Shown: piece after piece, positions 15,260 to 20,510 of the stretch | Position numbering within the stretch: the stretch's first letter is position 1 | How the letters are laid out: the number at the start of each line of letters is the position of its first letter | Virus record (IMG/VR): IMGVR_UViG_3300046522_000160 | Span: 1 to 24,207 of that record | Reading direction: 5' to 3' (one strand) | Length of the DNA stretch: 24,207 nt | DNA from: a virus | Program-made: the position numbers and the translations under genes | Notes under the pieces: model-generated | What the model saw: only the letters and a program-made list of their open reading frames with translations | Databases searched by the model: none | What the model was told of the DNA's origin: nothing

Positions 15260-15753
15260 GCGAACATCCCTCGCCTGTTGTTGGCACGACGGACCAGCCA
15301 CCAGCCCGCACCGCCGAGACCGGTGACGAGCAGCAGCCAACCCCAGAACCCGATGCCGCCCTCGTCCTGCTCAGGTGCCTGCTCGTAGACCGGAGGCTGC
15401 GCTGGTGCAACGGGTGCAACAGTGGAGACGTTCGGGTAAACGGGTGCCGCATTGGTAGCACCTTGGGGTACAACCACGACAGAGGGAGCAGCCGGTGCAG
15501 GATGCGATGCCATCGAGTTGCCCAGGAGGTAGCCCCAGAACATGCCGCTGCCCATCCCCGAGCCGCCGCCCCCATAGTTGTGGTTCTGGATCACGGTGGT
15601 GTTGCTGCGCGAGCCATAGGTGCGAGGGGCCGAGTACGACCGGCTGAAGGAGCGAGAGCTGCTCCGAAAGCCACCGCCCGAGCTGCGATAACCAGCTTCT
15701 ACGGGCATGGCGAGGAGGGCTGCTGCGGAGGCCATTGCGATCAGTTTCTTCAT
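15256..15753 (-). CDS. Signal-peptide protein with Ser/Gly-rich middle and C-terminal membrane helix
   Basis: This 165-residue protein begins with a textbook signal peptide (MKKLIAMASAAALLAMPVEA, cleavage likely after EA). It continues with a Ser/Arg/Gly/Tyr-rich stretch, an NHNYGGGGSGMGSGMF segment, a Pro/Ala/Val-rich linker and a C-terminal hydrophobic segment (IGFWGWLLLVTGLGGAGWWL) followed by RRANNRRG, a positive stop-transfer. It should be anchored in the inner membrane with most of the chain in the periplasm. Bacterial proteins with this composition are common and poorly understood; here it is the first gene next to attP, so a role in lysogenic conversion or exclusion of other phages is conceivable but only inferred. 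GGGA stands before the ATG. Confidence 0.75.
   Translation of the reverse strand: MKKLIAMASAAALLAMPVEAGYRSSGGGFRSSSRSFSRSYSAPRTYGSRSNTTVIQNHNYGGGGSGMGSGMFWGYLLGNSMASHPAPAAPSVVVVPQGATNAAPVYPNVSTVAPVAPAQPPVYEQAPEQDEGGIGFWGWLLLVTGLGGAGWWLVRRANNRRGMFA
15413..15428 (-). promoter_or_regulatory. Copy of the recurrent element inside a gene
   Basis: The coding strand reads TCTCCACTGTTGCACC within the Pro/Ala/Val-rich linker of the signal-peptide protein. The 15 plus-strand bases around AGTGGAGACGTTC match the copy at 10817-10835 except for one base. It may be chance in coding sequence. Confidence 0.25.
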
Positions 15754-15795
15754 ATTTTCCCATCCTTTTTTCCCATCAGGGATTTTCCCACAAAT

Positions 15796-15813
15796 CTATT
15801 GCACCAGTGGAGA
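15796..15813 (-). promoter_or_regulatory. Recurrent intergenic element, copy in the attP region (nearer gene)
   Basis: The coding strand reads TCTCCACTGGTGCAATAG, 43 bases before the start of the signal-peptide protein. It fits the TCTCCACT part of the element well and the GCAACAAT part less well. Confidence 0.4.
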
Positions 15814-15871
15814 CATCCATTTTCCCATGGAATGCCGCCGCTAGTGGGCTGTAATTATTTCGCTTTGTGGG

Positions 15872-15889
15872 ATTGTTGCACTATCGAGA
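15872..15889 (-). promoter_or_regulatory. Recurrent intergenic element, copy in the attP region (nearer tRNA)
   Basis: The coding strand reads TCTCGATAGTGCAACAAT, with the TGCAACAAT end identical to the other copies and one base fewer in the spacer. It lies between the tRNA and the signal-peptide gene. Confidence 0.4.
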
Positions 15890-15900
15890 ATGTTGCGGGT

Positions 15901-15994
15901 GGGAACCTAAATCTGGTCCATGGGAAAATCTCGGATGGTGCGGCTGAGGAGGGTCGAACTCCTAAGCCTTTGAAAAGGCACGGGAACCTAAATC
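15901..15994. repeat. 13-bp direct repeat of the tRNA anticodon region
   Basis: GGGAACCTAAATC occurs at 15901-15913 and again at 15982-15994. The second copy is the anticodon loop with one stem arm of the tRNA-Leu gene. The copies are 81 bp apart and in the same orientation. Confidence 0.7.
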
Positions 15995-16024
15995 CCGCAT
16001 GTCTACCAATTCCATCACAGCCGC
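15936..16024 (-). tRNA. tRNA-Leu (anticodon UAG), complete, with encoded CCA
   Basis: The minus strand folds into a full tRNA. The acceptor stem GCGGCTG pairs perfectly with CAGCCGC, the discriminator is A, and CCA is encoded (15936-15938). The D arm contains TGGTAGACA, the anticodon stem CGGGA/TCCCG encloses TTTAGGT (anticodon UAG at 15988-15990), a long variable arm of class II type follows, and the T loop reads GTTCGACCC. It decodes CUA. It is next to an integrase gene and flanked by arrayed decamers, so it may provide the core of the attachment site as well as a functional tRNA. The symmetric anticodon stem with a 7-base loop is a typical crossover site for tyrosine integrases. Confidence 0.95.
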
Positions 16025-16163
16025 TAGGCCGATTTTATCCCATGGGAGAATTTCTCCCACCCATTTTCCCACACCTTAGACCAGACCGCGAGGCTCTCTG
16101 GGATCTAGTGTGGAACCCGAGCGACCGGCGTTTACCGCCGCTGACCCAGGTAGTCAAGGTTAT

Positions 16164-16358
16164 TCACGACCGGTAGATAGAAGCGCCACCGATCGTCACG
16201 ATGAGTACGTCATGCTGGAAGTACAGCACCACATGATCCTCACCCCTCTCGAAGCCGTCGTGGTTGGCCTCCGAGGTTAGGCGTTTGATCGTGTCAGAGA
16301 TGCCGTAGCCGTGCTTGCGTAGCATTTCTGCCTCCGCCTTCGCCTGATGTATGTTCAT
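16164..16358 (-). CDS. Small protein following integrase
   Basis: This 64-residue protein begins MNIHQAKAEAEMLRKHGYGI, helical, and ends in beta-like strands (DHVVLYFQHDVLIVTIGGAS). ATGA overlaps the integrase stop, so it is cotranslated with it. The frame runs further upstream within the integrase gene but this is a shadow. Small genes after integrases can encode excisionase or accessory factors; nothing here proves that, and the sequence lacks the basic winged-helix look of typical excisionases. The 130 bases between it and the tRNA contain no gene but three of the decamer motifs. Confidence 0.65.
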   Translation of the reverse strand: MNIHQAKAEAEMLRKHGYGISDTIKRLTSEANHDGFERGEDHVVLYFQHDVLIVTIGGASIYRS

Positions 16359-17347
16359 TGGAACGACACCATGTTGGCCTGGAGATGCTCCGGTGCCAGC
16401 TTGGCGTAGCGCTGCGTCGTCAGCGGGTTGGTGTGACCCATCCACTGGCCGATATGGTACAGCGATATGCCGTCCTGCGCCTGCCAGGAAGCACAGGTGT
16501 GCCGGCAGGTGTACATGACCGTGTCGTCGAGGCCGGCGATGTTGGCCTTCACGACCTTCCAGAAGTCGACCATGGTGCGGCAACGCATGCCCGTCCAAGG
16601 TCCGTTCTGGCCCAGCTCGCGCTGATTGTTGACCGCCTCGAGCGCCCTCGGTGAGAGCGGGATGGTGCGGGGTCGACCGGTCTTCGTCCTGCGGAAGGTG
16701 ACCTGACCGTCGCGGACATCGGCCCACTTCAGCGGCTCACCCTCTGTCCACGGACGAGCACCGGTGTGCGTCAGGAAGATGAAGAAGTCTCGTTGTCTGT
16801 GGAAGCCATTCTCGGTCATCCAGGTGACGATGGTCTCGAACTCGGCCTTGGTAAAGAACCGATCGCGACCGTTCTCCCTTTCCGCCCTGCTGTCGTGGGG
16901 CAGCTCGAAGTCCAGCTTGATCTTCGACTTGTCGCAGACCGTGCGGATCATCGACATGTAGCGGTTAACCGTGGTCGGCGCTACGCCGCGCTCGTCGATC
17001 AGATGCTGCCGGAAGTCGGCCTGGGTCTTCTCAGAGAAGGCCTCGGTGTTCGAGGTGGCCGGCCCGACCCACTTCAGGAAGTAGTTGGCGTTGGCGATCT
17101 GCCCCTCACCGCCTCGCGACGGTTCCCAGTAGTCCTTGATGACGCGCTTGACCGTGTTCCCCACAGTCCCCACGTCACCGCCGCCGATCATGGCGACCGG
17201 CTGCTCGACGGGAAGACCGCGCTTGATGCGCCGCCGTGTCTCCGTTTCCCAGTCCTCGGCATCTTCGCGCTTGGCGAAGGAAGCCATGAATTTCTGCCCC
17301 GACACCATGAATTTGGCTCGGTAGCTCTGACCCCGTTCTTCAATCAA
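16355..17347 (-). CDS. int: Tyrosine-type site-specific integrase
   Basis: This 330-residue protein has an N-terminal arm-binding part with a basic, beta-rich start (GQSYRAKFMVSGQKFMASFA), a core-binding helical domain (residues 65-155) and a catalytic domain. The catalytic residues are Arg198 (HTGARPW), Lys222 (RRTKTGRPRTIPL), Arg282 (YTCRHTCAS), His305 (WMGHTNP) and the nucleophile Tyr314 (TTQRY). The usual His three residues before the second Arg is Tyr279 here. It would integrate the phage into the host chromosome, most likely at tRNA-Leu. The start is TTG at 17347 with TTGA overlapping the stop of the MarR-like gene, so regulator and integrase form an operon. Integrases are known in a minority of T7-like phages, for example some cyanophages and pelagiphages. 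Confidence 0.95.
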   Translation of the reverse strand: MIEERGQSYRAKFMVSGQKFMASFAKREDAEDWETETRRRIKRGLPVEQPVAMIGGGDVGTVGNTVKRVIKDYWEPSRGGEGQIANANYFLKWVGPATSNTEAFSEKTQADFRQHLIDERGVAPTTVNRYMSMIRTVCDKSKIKLDFELPHDSRAERENGRDRFFTKAEFETIVTWMTENGFHRQRDFFIFLTHTGARPWTEGEPLKWADVRDGQVTFRRTKTGRPRTIPLSPRALEAVNNQRELGQNGPWTGMRCRTMVDFWKVVKANIAGLDDTVMYTCRHTCASWQAQDGISLYHIGQWMGHTNPLTTQRYAKLAPEHLQANMVSFQ

Positions 17348-17688
17348 AGCAGTGCCTCCAGTGCGGCCATCACGCGGACACCCTTGGGCGTCAGGCTGAT
17401 GCGCTTGTTGCGCCGGTCCATGATGTCTTCCTTGGCGACAAGGATATCGAGACCCGGCATGCCTTTACGATGCGTCTGGCTGAGAGCAGCGACGTTCCGC
17501 GATACGGTACCAGTCGAGTGACCGGTGACGTTCGCGAGATCGGTGATTGTGCTCTCAGGTTTTGCTACTACGGCGAGGAAGATCGCCATTTGTTGTGCCT
17601 GCATCTCAGCGTTCAGTTTACGGAACTCTTCGATGATTGATGCAACCTTACGGGCTGCCTTGGCGGTGCTGTTCTGGACCTGTACCAT
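17344..17688 (-). CDS. MarR-like winged-helix regulator
   Basis: The 114 residues begin MVQVQNSTAKAARKVASIIE. They contain a dimerisation-type helix, then a winged helix-turn-helix: MAIFLAVVAKPESTITDLAN, VTGHSTGTVSRNVAALSQ as the recognition region, and a wing with DRRNKRISLTPKG, the motif that marks MarR proteins, before the final helix. It probably binds DNA as a dimer. As the gene overlaps and precedes integrase, it may control lysogeny or integration. The ATG at 17688 is chosen with reserve; a GTG at 17709 adds seven residues, and AAGGTGG lies between the two. It does not resemble CI or Cro repressors. Confidence 0.8.
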   Translation of the reverse strand: MVQVQNSTAKAARKVASIIEEFRKLNAEMQAQQMAIFLAVVAKPESTITDLANVTGHSTGTVSRNVAALSQTHRKGMPGLDILVAKEDIMDRRNKRISLTPKGVRVMAALEALL

Positions 17689-17774
17689 AGTGTGTGTACC
17701 CACCTTCACTCGGTTGATGCTTATTTTCTTTTCACAGGGGCAATCTTCCTCAAGAACGAGATAATTGCAAGAGG

Positions 17775-18089
17775 CTAATTAAAGCGTTCGTGCAAAAGTT
17801 CTACCGTGAATAACGGTTCCGTCTGGTCGATCGGAAAGATTGTACGAAATCCCCGCGCTTCTGACTGCGCGATGAGCCATTTAGTATCGTCATGGTAGTC
17901 TGGCATCAGATCCGCCGCCTCGGGGTTGATGCTCTCAAAGTAGTCGCGGGCAGTTGCATACACGATGCTTGCGTCCTCGTTAGGGGGAGTATTCTTTGTT
18001 GGGGTTTGGAGATCACCAAGGCTGTTCGAGGAGTACGCTAAACCCTCTGCCCCCTGGCTTGGTGATCCCATAAATGTAAACGTTTTCAC
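17775..18089 (-). CDS. Unknown acidic protein before the lysogeny operon
   Basis: This 104-residue protein starts at GTG and has a Ser/Thr/Pro/Asn-rich, probably disordered first third, followed by a folded part (ASIVYATARDYFESINPEAA, then KWLIAQSEARGFRTIF, then LFTVELLHERF). I do not recognise a family. Its base composition is more AT-rich than that of its neighbours, which can point to separate acquisition. It stands apart: 112 bp of untranslated sequence with inverted repeats precede it and about 85 bp separate it from the MarR-like gene. This makes it a candidate for separately regulated expression. Confidence 0.6.
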   Translation of the reverse strand: MKTFTFMGSPSQGAEGLAYSSNSLGDLQTPTKNTPPNEDASIVYATARDYFESINPEAADLMPDYHDDTKWLIAQSEARGFRTIFPIDQTEPLFTVELLHERFN

Positions 18090-18097
18090 TGTCCATC

Positions 18098-18127
18098 ATC
18101 ATATATTATGATTGCACGATAAACGTG
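18098..18127. promoter_or_regulatory. Two adjacent inverted repeats before the 104-residue gene
   Basis: ATCATATATTATGAT (18098-18112, arms ATCATA/TATGAT) is followed by CACGATAAACGTG (18115-18127, arms CACG/CGTG). They lie just upstream of the GTG start at 18089 in AT-rich DNA, where operator and promoter would be expected. The coding strand also contains CATAAT as a possible -10 box. Confidence 0.4.
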
Positions 18128-18152
18128 ATTGTGGGCAGCGCTGTCACGCTTT

Positions 18153-18187
18153 GGTCACACTCTGTACCCTCGAACGGAGTGTGAACC
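18153..18187. terminator. Hairpin after the HTH-protein gene
   Basis: GGTCACACTC at 18153-18162 pairs with GAGTGTGAACC at 18177-18187 around a 14-base loop, just downstream of the stop of the HTH protein gene at 18201. There is no U tract, so it may be a factor-dependent terminator, an RNA-processing site or an operator. Confidence 0.4.
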
Positions 18188-18200
18188 GAAGATGAACAGA

Positions 18201-18731
18201 TTACGCGGCCAGGATGTACCGCGCATACCGCTGACCGGTGTGGTCTTCGTGCAGTGTGCGGGTGATCTTGTGCCCCATGCGCTTCAGTTCGGTGATGCGC
18301 TTGGACAGCGATCGGCAGCGCAGGACACCCTGGGCCTCGATCGTGGTCACATCGCCCTTCTTGCGCAGCATCTGGAGGACCTGAGCGGTCATCGGTGCCG
18401 TGGGTTCGATCGGTTCGGCAGGGATGACTGGCAGGGCAGCGAGCCGTGCCTCTTCCTTGGCGATGAACTCGGCGACCGGCTTGGGGACATAGGTGGTAGC
18501 AGGCACCATGACGTCCCGGATCTCCCAATCTCCGGTGTACCAGAATGTCGGGTTCTTGGGTACGGTCAGACCGAGGTCCTTGGCCTTTTCCACGTAGCCG
18601 TTGTCATCGATCCAGCCGTCGCCATCAGAGCGCATGCCAACGATGTCGCCCCAGATGGTGAGGTCGACGACCATGATCTGGACGTCATAGATGGTGGTGA
18701 GGGTCTTACCGAGGAGGAGTTTCATGTTCAT
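18201..18731 (-). CDS. Protein with C-terminal helix-turn-helix (HTH_39-like)
   Basis: The 176 residues consist of a mixed N-terminal domain (residues 1-70, with MVVDLTIWGDIVGMRSDGDG and NPTFWYTGDWEIRDVM), a Pro/Ala/Glu-rich linker and a C-terminal domain of about 65 residues. The latter (MTAQVLQMLRKKGDVTTIEA, then LSKRITELKRMGHKI, ending GQRYARYIL) follows the pattern of the HTH_39 family of phage winged helices. It may act on transcription; the target is unknown. AAAGGA stands eight bases before the ATG. The hairpin at 18153-18187 follows the gene. Confidence 0.75.
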   Translation of the reverse strand: MNMKLLLGKTLTTIYDVQIMVVDLTIWGDIVGMRSDGDGWIDDNGYVEKAKDLGLTVPKNPTFWYTGDWEIRDVMVPATTYVPKPVAEFIAKEEARLAALPVIPAEPIEPTAPMTAQVLQMLRKKGDVTTIEAQGVLRCRSLSKRITELKRMGHKITRTLHEDHTGQRYARYILAA

Positions 18732-18757
18732 GTCAGATGTCCTTTGGTTGTCGATGG

Positions 18758-18910
18758 TTATGCGAAGCGAACGCCGGAAGCCGCAGCCCCGGTGATGTGA
18801 TAGGCGCAGTTCTTGACCATTGCCGCAGCCGGCGAAGGGATGCGAACGTTGCCGAGGTGGGCGACCGCTGCCTTACGAGCGGCGACGAGTTTGGGATGGT
18901 TCAGATGCAC
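18758..18910 (-). CDS. Small hypothetical protein (50 residues)
   Basis: The frame begins at GTG and reads (M)HLNHPKLVAARKAAVAHLG, then NVRIPSPAAAMVKNCAYHIT, and ends GVRFA. It is Ala-rich and basic. AAGGA lies nine bases before the GTG, within the last codons of the preceding membrane-protein gene. The family is not recognised. Confidence 0.55.
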   Translation of the reverse strand: MHLNHPKLVAARKAAVAHLGNVRIPSPAAAMVKNCAYHITGAAASGVRFA

Positions 18911-19005
18911 GGTGAGTTGTCCTTGAGGCAGATGACGATGACCACGAAGGCCAGGACGAGCGCCGTAGCGCCGCCGATGACGACGAGGTAGTGAAGGGTG
19001 GTCAT
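18901..19005 (-). CDS. Tiny membrane protein, third of a cluster
   Basis: The 34 residues MTTLHYLVVIGGATALVLAF plus VVIVICLKDNSPCI form one membrane helix with a short polar, Cys-containing end. The in-frame extension upstream to 19140 reads the neighbouring gene and is discarded. Two similar tiny membrane genes precede it. The function is unknown. Confidence 0.6.
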   Translation of the reverse strand: MTTLHYLVVIGGATALVLAFVVIVICLKDNSPCI

Positions 19006-19019
19006 GAGAACGGCGGCGA

Positions 19020-19169
19020 TCACTTCAGGAAGCTCCGCGCCTTCGCATTGGCCTTGCGGATCAGACGAGGGACCACCCAGACGAGGGCGACGAAGACCAG
19101 CAGCGCGAGGATGAACATAAGCGGCGCGACGACGTGCCAAGCGAACCAGAGGAGGATCATGTCAGTCAT
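19020..19169 (-). CDS. Tiny membrane protein, second of a cluster
   Basis: The 49 residues begin MTDMILLWFAWHVVAPLMFI, continue with LALLVFVALVWVVP and end in a basic segment (RLIRKANAKARSFLK) that should remain in the cytoplasm. AAGG lies about 13 bases before the ATG. Its start overlaps the end of the first gene of the cluster by eight bases. Confidence 0.65.
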   Translation of the reverse strand: MTDMILLWFAWHVVAPLMFILALLVFVALVWVVPRLIRKANAKARSFLK

Positions 19170-19251
19170 TGGTGGTGATTGCCTTTACTTGAAGCCAGAG
19201 GATGAAGCCGACGAAGAAGATCGCGGCGGCGAATGCGGTGGTGATGTCCAT
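19162..19251 (-). CDS. Tiny membrane protein, first of a cluster
   Basis: The 29 residues MDITTAFAAAIFFVGFILWL followed by QVKAITTND form a single membrane helix. The ATG is coupled to the stop of the preceding gene as TGATG, and AGGA lies about ten bases upstream. It is one of three consecutive membrane microproteins. Confidence 0.6.
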   Translation of the reverse strand: MDITTAFAAAIFFVGFILWLQVKAITTND

Positions 19252-19514
19252 CAGGCGGCGTCCTGCTCACGGGTGTGCCAGACCGGCTGCTCGTAGATCT
19301 CGGCGGACCCGGGGTCGTCGAAGGGGACGTACCAATAGCCTAGGTCGATGATGTCGATCGTCTCAGGCAGCGGGAAGCCGTGGGCTTCAATGAACTCCGC
19401 GAGGTCGAACCTGAGGATGACGTGGCTGCCGTAGCGTGTCCGACCGATGTTCTCGCCGGTCGTCGGGTGGCAGAAGAACGTCTTGGTGGTGCTCTTGACG
19501 AGGATGTTACGCAT
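19251..19514 (-). CDS. Hypothetical early protein
   Basis: This 87-residue acidic protein begins MRNILVKSTTKTFFCHPTTG and is beta-rich (GRTRYGSHVILRFDLAEFIE, then TIDIIDLGYWYVPFDD). I do not recognise a family. The ATG at 19514 overlaps the end of the upstream gene by eight bases (ATGCGTAA); a longer frame to 19535 is less likely. It belongs to the early operon of small proteins. Confidence 0.7.
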   Translation of the reverse strand: MRNILVKSTTKTFFCHPTTGENIGRTRYGSHVILRFDLAEFIEAHGFPLPETIDIIDLGYWYVPFDDPGSAEIYEQPVWHTREQDAA

Positions 19515-19728
19515 TGTCGCTCTCAGCCTCCTCATCGACCTCGGCCTCGTAGTTGAAACGGGCGCGGCTCAGTGCTGCCTCGAAGACCTCATTGCGGGCA
19601 TCGCAGAGGTGCATGAGGTTGCAGAGGAGGTCAGCGATGGCGTCACAGTCGTCAGTCCTGCAGACGCACTGGAACTGCTCGACGGCTGCCTGCGCAAACT
19701 CGGCGCGGCGTGAGTTGTCTATGGTCAT
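19507..19728 (-). CDS. Small acidic, Cys-containing early protein
   Basis: The 73 residues start MTIDNSRRAEFAQAAVEQFQ. The central part CVCRTDDCDAIADLLCNLMH with LC just after it contains five Cys and is helical; the end is strongly acidic (EAEVDEEAES). The TDDCDAIADLLC-type helix is one I recall from other phage small proteins, without known function. ATGA overlaps the gene before it; GGAAAGG lies upstream. A longer frame to 20043 crosses neighbouring genes and is discarded. Confidence 0.7.
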   Translation of the reverse strand: MTIDNSRRAEFAQAAVEQFQCVCRTDDCDAIADLLCNLMHLCDARNEVFEAALSRARFNYEAEVDEEAESDNA

Positions 19729-19889
19729 TGGACGACGACCTTTCCTGAGCGACCGGCGAGCACCCTGGCGGTGACCTCGGCCTTCTTGCTGGAGGGATAG
19801 AAACCGATGTGGGTGCCGATCCACCCCGGTTGGCTGTGGCGTAGCTCCCACTTGTTGCGGGAGACCTTGGCGATGACGTAGGTGCTCAT
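19725..19889 (-). CDS. Small basic hypothetical early protein
   Basis: The 54 residues MSTYVIAKVSRNKWELRHSQ, PGWIGTHIGFYPSSKKAEVT and a short end have a beta-beta-alpha character and a positive charge. GAGGA stands eight bases before the ATG. The stop overlaps the next gene as ATGA. There is no family I recognise. Confidence 0.65.
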   Translation of the reverse strand: MSTYVIAKVSRNKWELRHSQPGWIGTHIGFYPSSKKAEVTARVLAGRSGKVVVQ

Positions 19890-19898
19890 TGGTTGTCC

Positions 19899-20468
19899 TC
19901 AGCAGAGTGGGTCGGTGATGACGGCTTGGCCGTTGGCGCGGAGCATCACGTTCTTCGAATGGAGATCGAGAGCGCCTAGATCGGCAAAGCGGCGGATGAA
20001 GCGGGTGGCTGGCTTTGACGAGGAGGTCACGGCCCTGTTCCATGAACTGCCGCTGACCACGTAGCTGCTATAGGTGACAGCCTTCTGCGCCTTACTGCCC
20101 TTGCTGGCCTTGCAGCGCTCGACAACAGCGGCGTAGGTGCCGCCCTCGCGGCCTGAGATCCACTCCATGTGGTAGACCTTCAGGGCGAACGTTGAGCGTG
20201 TCCCCGTACCCTTGAGAAAGTCGACGTATTCAGGGAAGTGGTCGGTGAGATGCTGAAACTTCGAGCTATTGCGCTGGCCTACCTTGATGACCACGTCAGG
20301 GCGATCGGGATGCGCCAGGGCGACCGCGAAGGCCCCCCTACCTAAGGCCTTGTATCCGGCCCTCTTTAGTGAGCGGACGATTTCATCGCGGGTGGCGTGG
20401 GTGAACGGAGCGTCAGCGGCGGCTATGTCGCGCTTTGCCTGATTGGCCTGCTTGCGGATGGTGGTCAT
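19899..20468 (-). CDS. Protein-kinase-like early protein
   Basis: This 189-residue protein has a compact kinase-like pattern: a Gly-rich loop (ALGRGAFAVAL, residues 41-51), a Lys in VVIKVG (Lys62), and near the C-terminus LDLHSKNVML (Asp168, His170, Asn173) followed by AVITDP (Asp186), which stand for the catalytic and metal-binding loops. The end is only three residues after the last motif, so the usual C-lobe is missing; similar short proteins with a DLH..N..ITDP motif occur in many T7-like phages. T7 gp0.7 is an early kinase that shuts down host transcription, and a comparable early role is possible but not shown. AGGGA lies before the ATG, together with a copy of the recurrent element. 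Confidence 0.65.
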   Translation of the reverse strand: MTTIRKQANQAKRDIAAADAPFTHATRDEIVRSLKRAGYKALGRGAFAVALAHPDRPDVVIKVGQRNSSKFQHLTDHFPEYVDFLKGTGTRSTFALKVYHMEWISGREGGTYAAVVERCKASKGSKAQKAVTYSSYVVSGSSWNRAVTSSSKPATRFIRRFADLGALDLHSKNVMLRANGQAVITDPLC

Positions 20469-20483
20469 TGCGTTGTTCCCTGT

Positions 20484-20498
20484 AGTGCAATGGTTGGA
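20484..20498 (-). promoter_or_regulatory. Repeated upstream element before the kinase-like gene
   Basis: The coding strand reads TCCAACCATTGCACT. It matches 14 of 15 bases of the element at 21304-21318 and likewise stands about 15 bases before a start codon. It may be a diverged form of the TCTCCACT-GCAACAAT element. Confidence 0.4.
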
Positions 20499-20510
20499 AT
20501 AGTGCAGGCA

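Larger units (their letters stand above)
15754..16072. other. Probable attP region with arrayed RTGGGAAAAT motifs
   Basis: This stretch, largely without genes apart from the tRNA, holds repeated decamers. On the minus strand ATGGGAAAAT or close forms occur at 15754-15763, 15767-15776, 15782-15791, 15819-15828, 16032-16043 (one extra base), 16050-16060 and 16063-16072; one copy is inverted at 15920-15929. They lie on both sides of the tRNA-Leu gene, beside a tyrosine integrase. Phage attachment sites show just this plan: arm-type sites on both flanks of a core that matches a host tRNA gene. The sites have not been tested; an alternative is binding by a regulator. Confidence 0.65.

Noticed and set aside
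15256-15575. 119-residue frame opposite or overlapping the signal-peptide gene
   Set aside because: The frame with signal peptide, stop-transfer segment and coupling to neighbours is clearly the coding one.
16164-16727. 187-residue frame extending upstream of the small gene after integrase
   Set aside because: The upstream two thirds run out of frame through the catalytic domain of integrase and have a shadow-like Arg/His/Gly/Pro composition.
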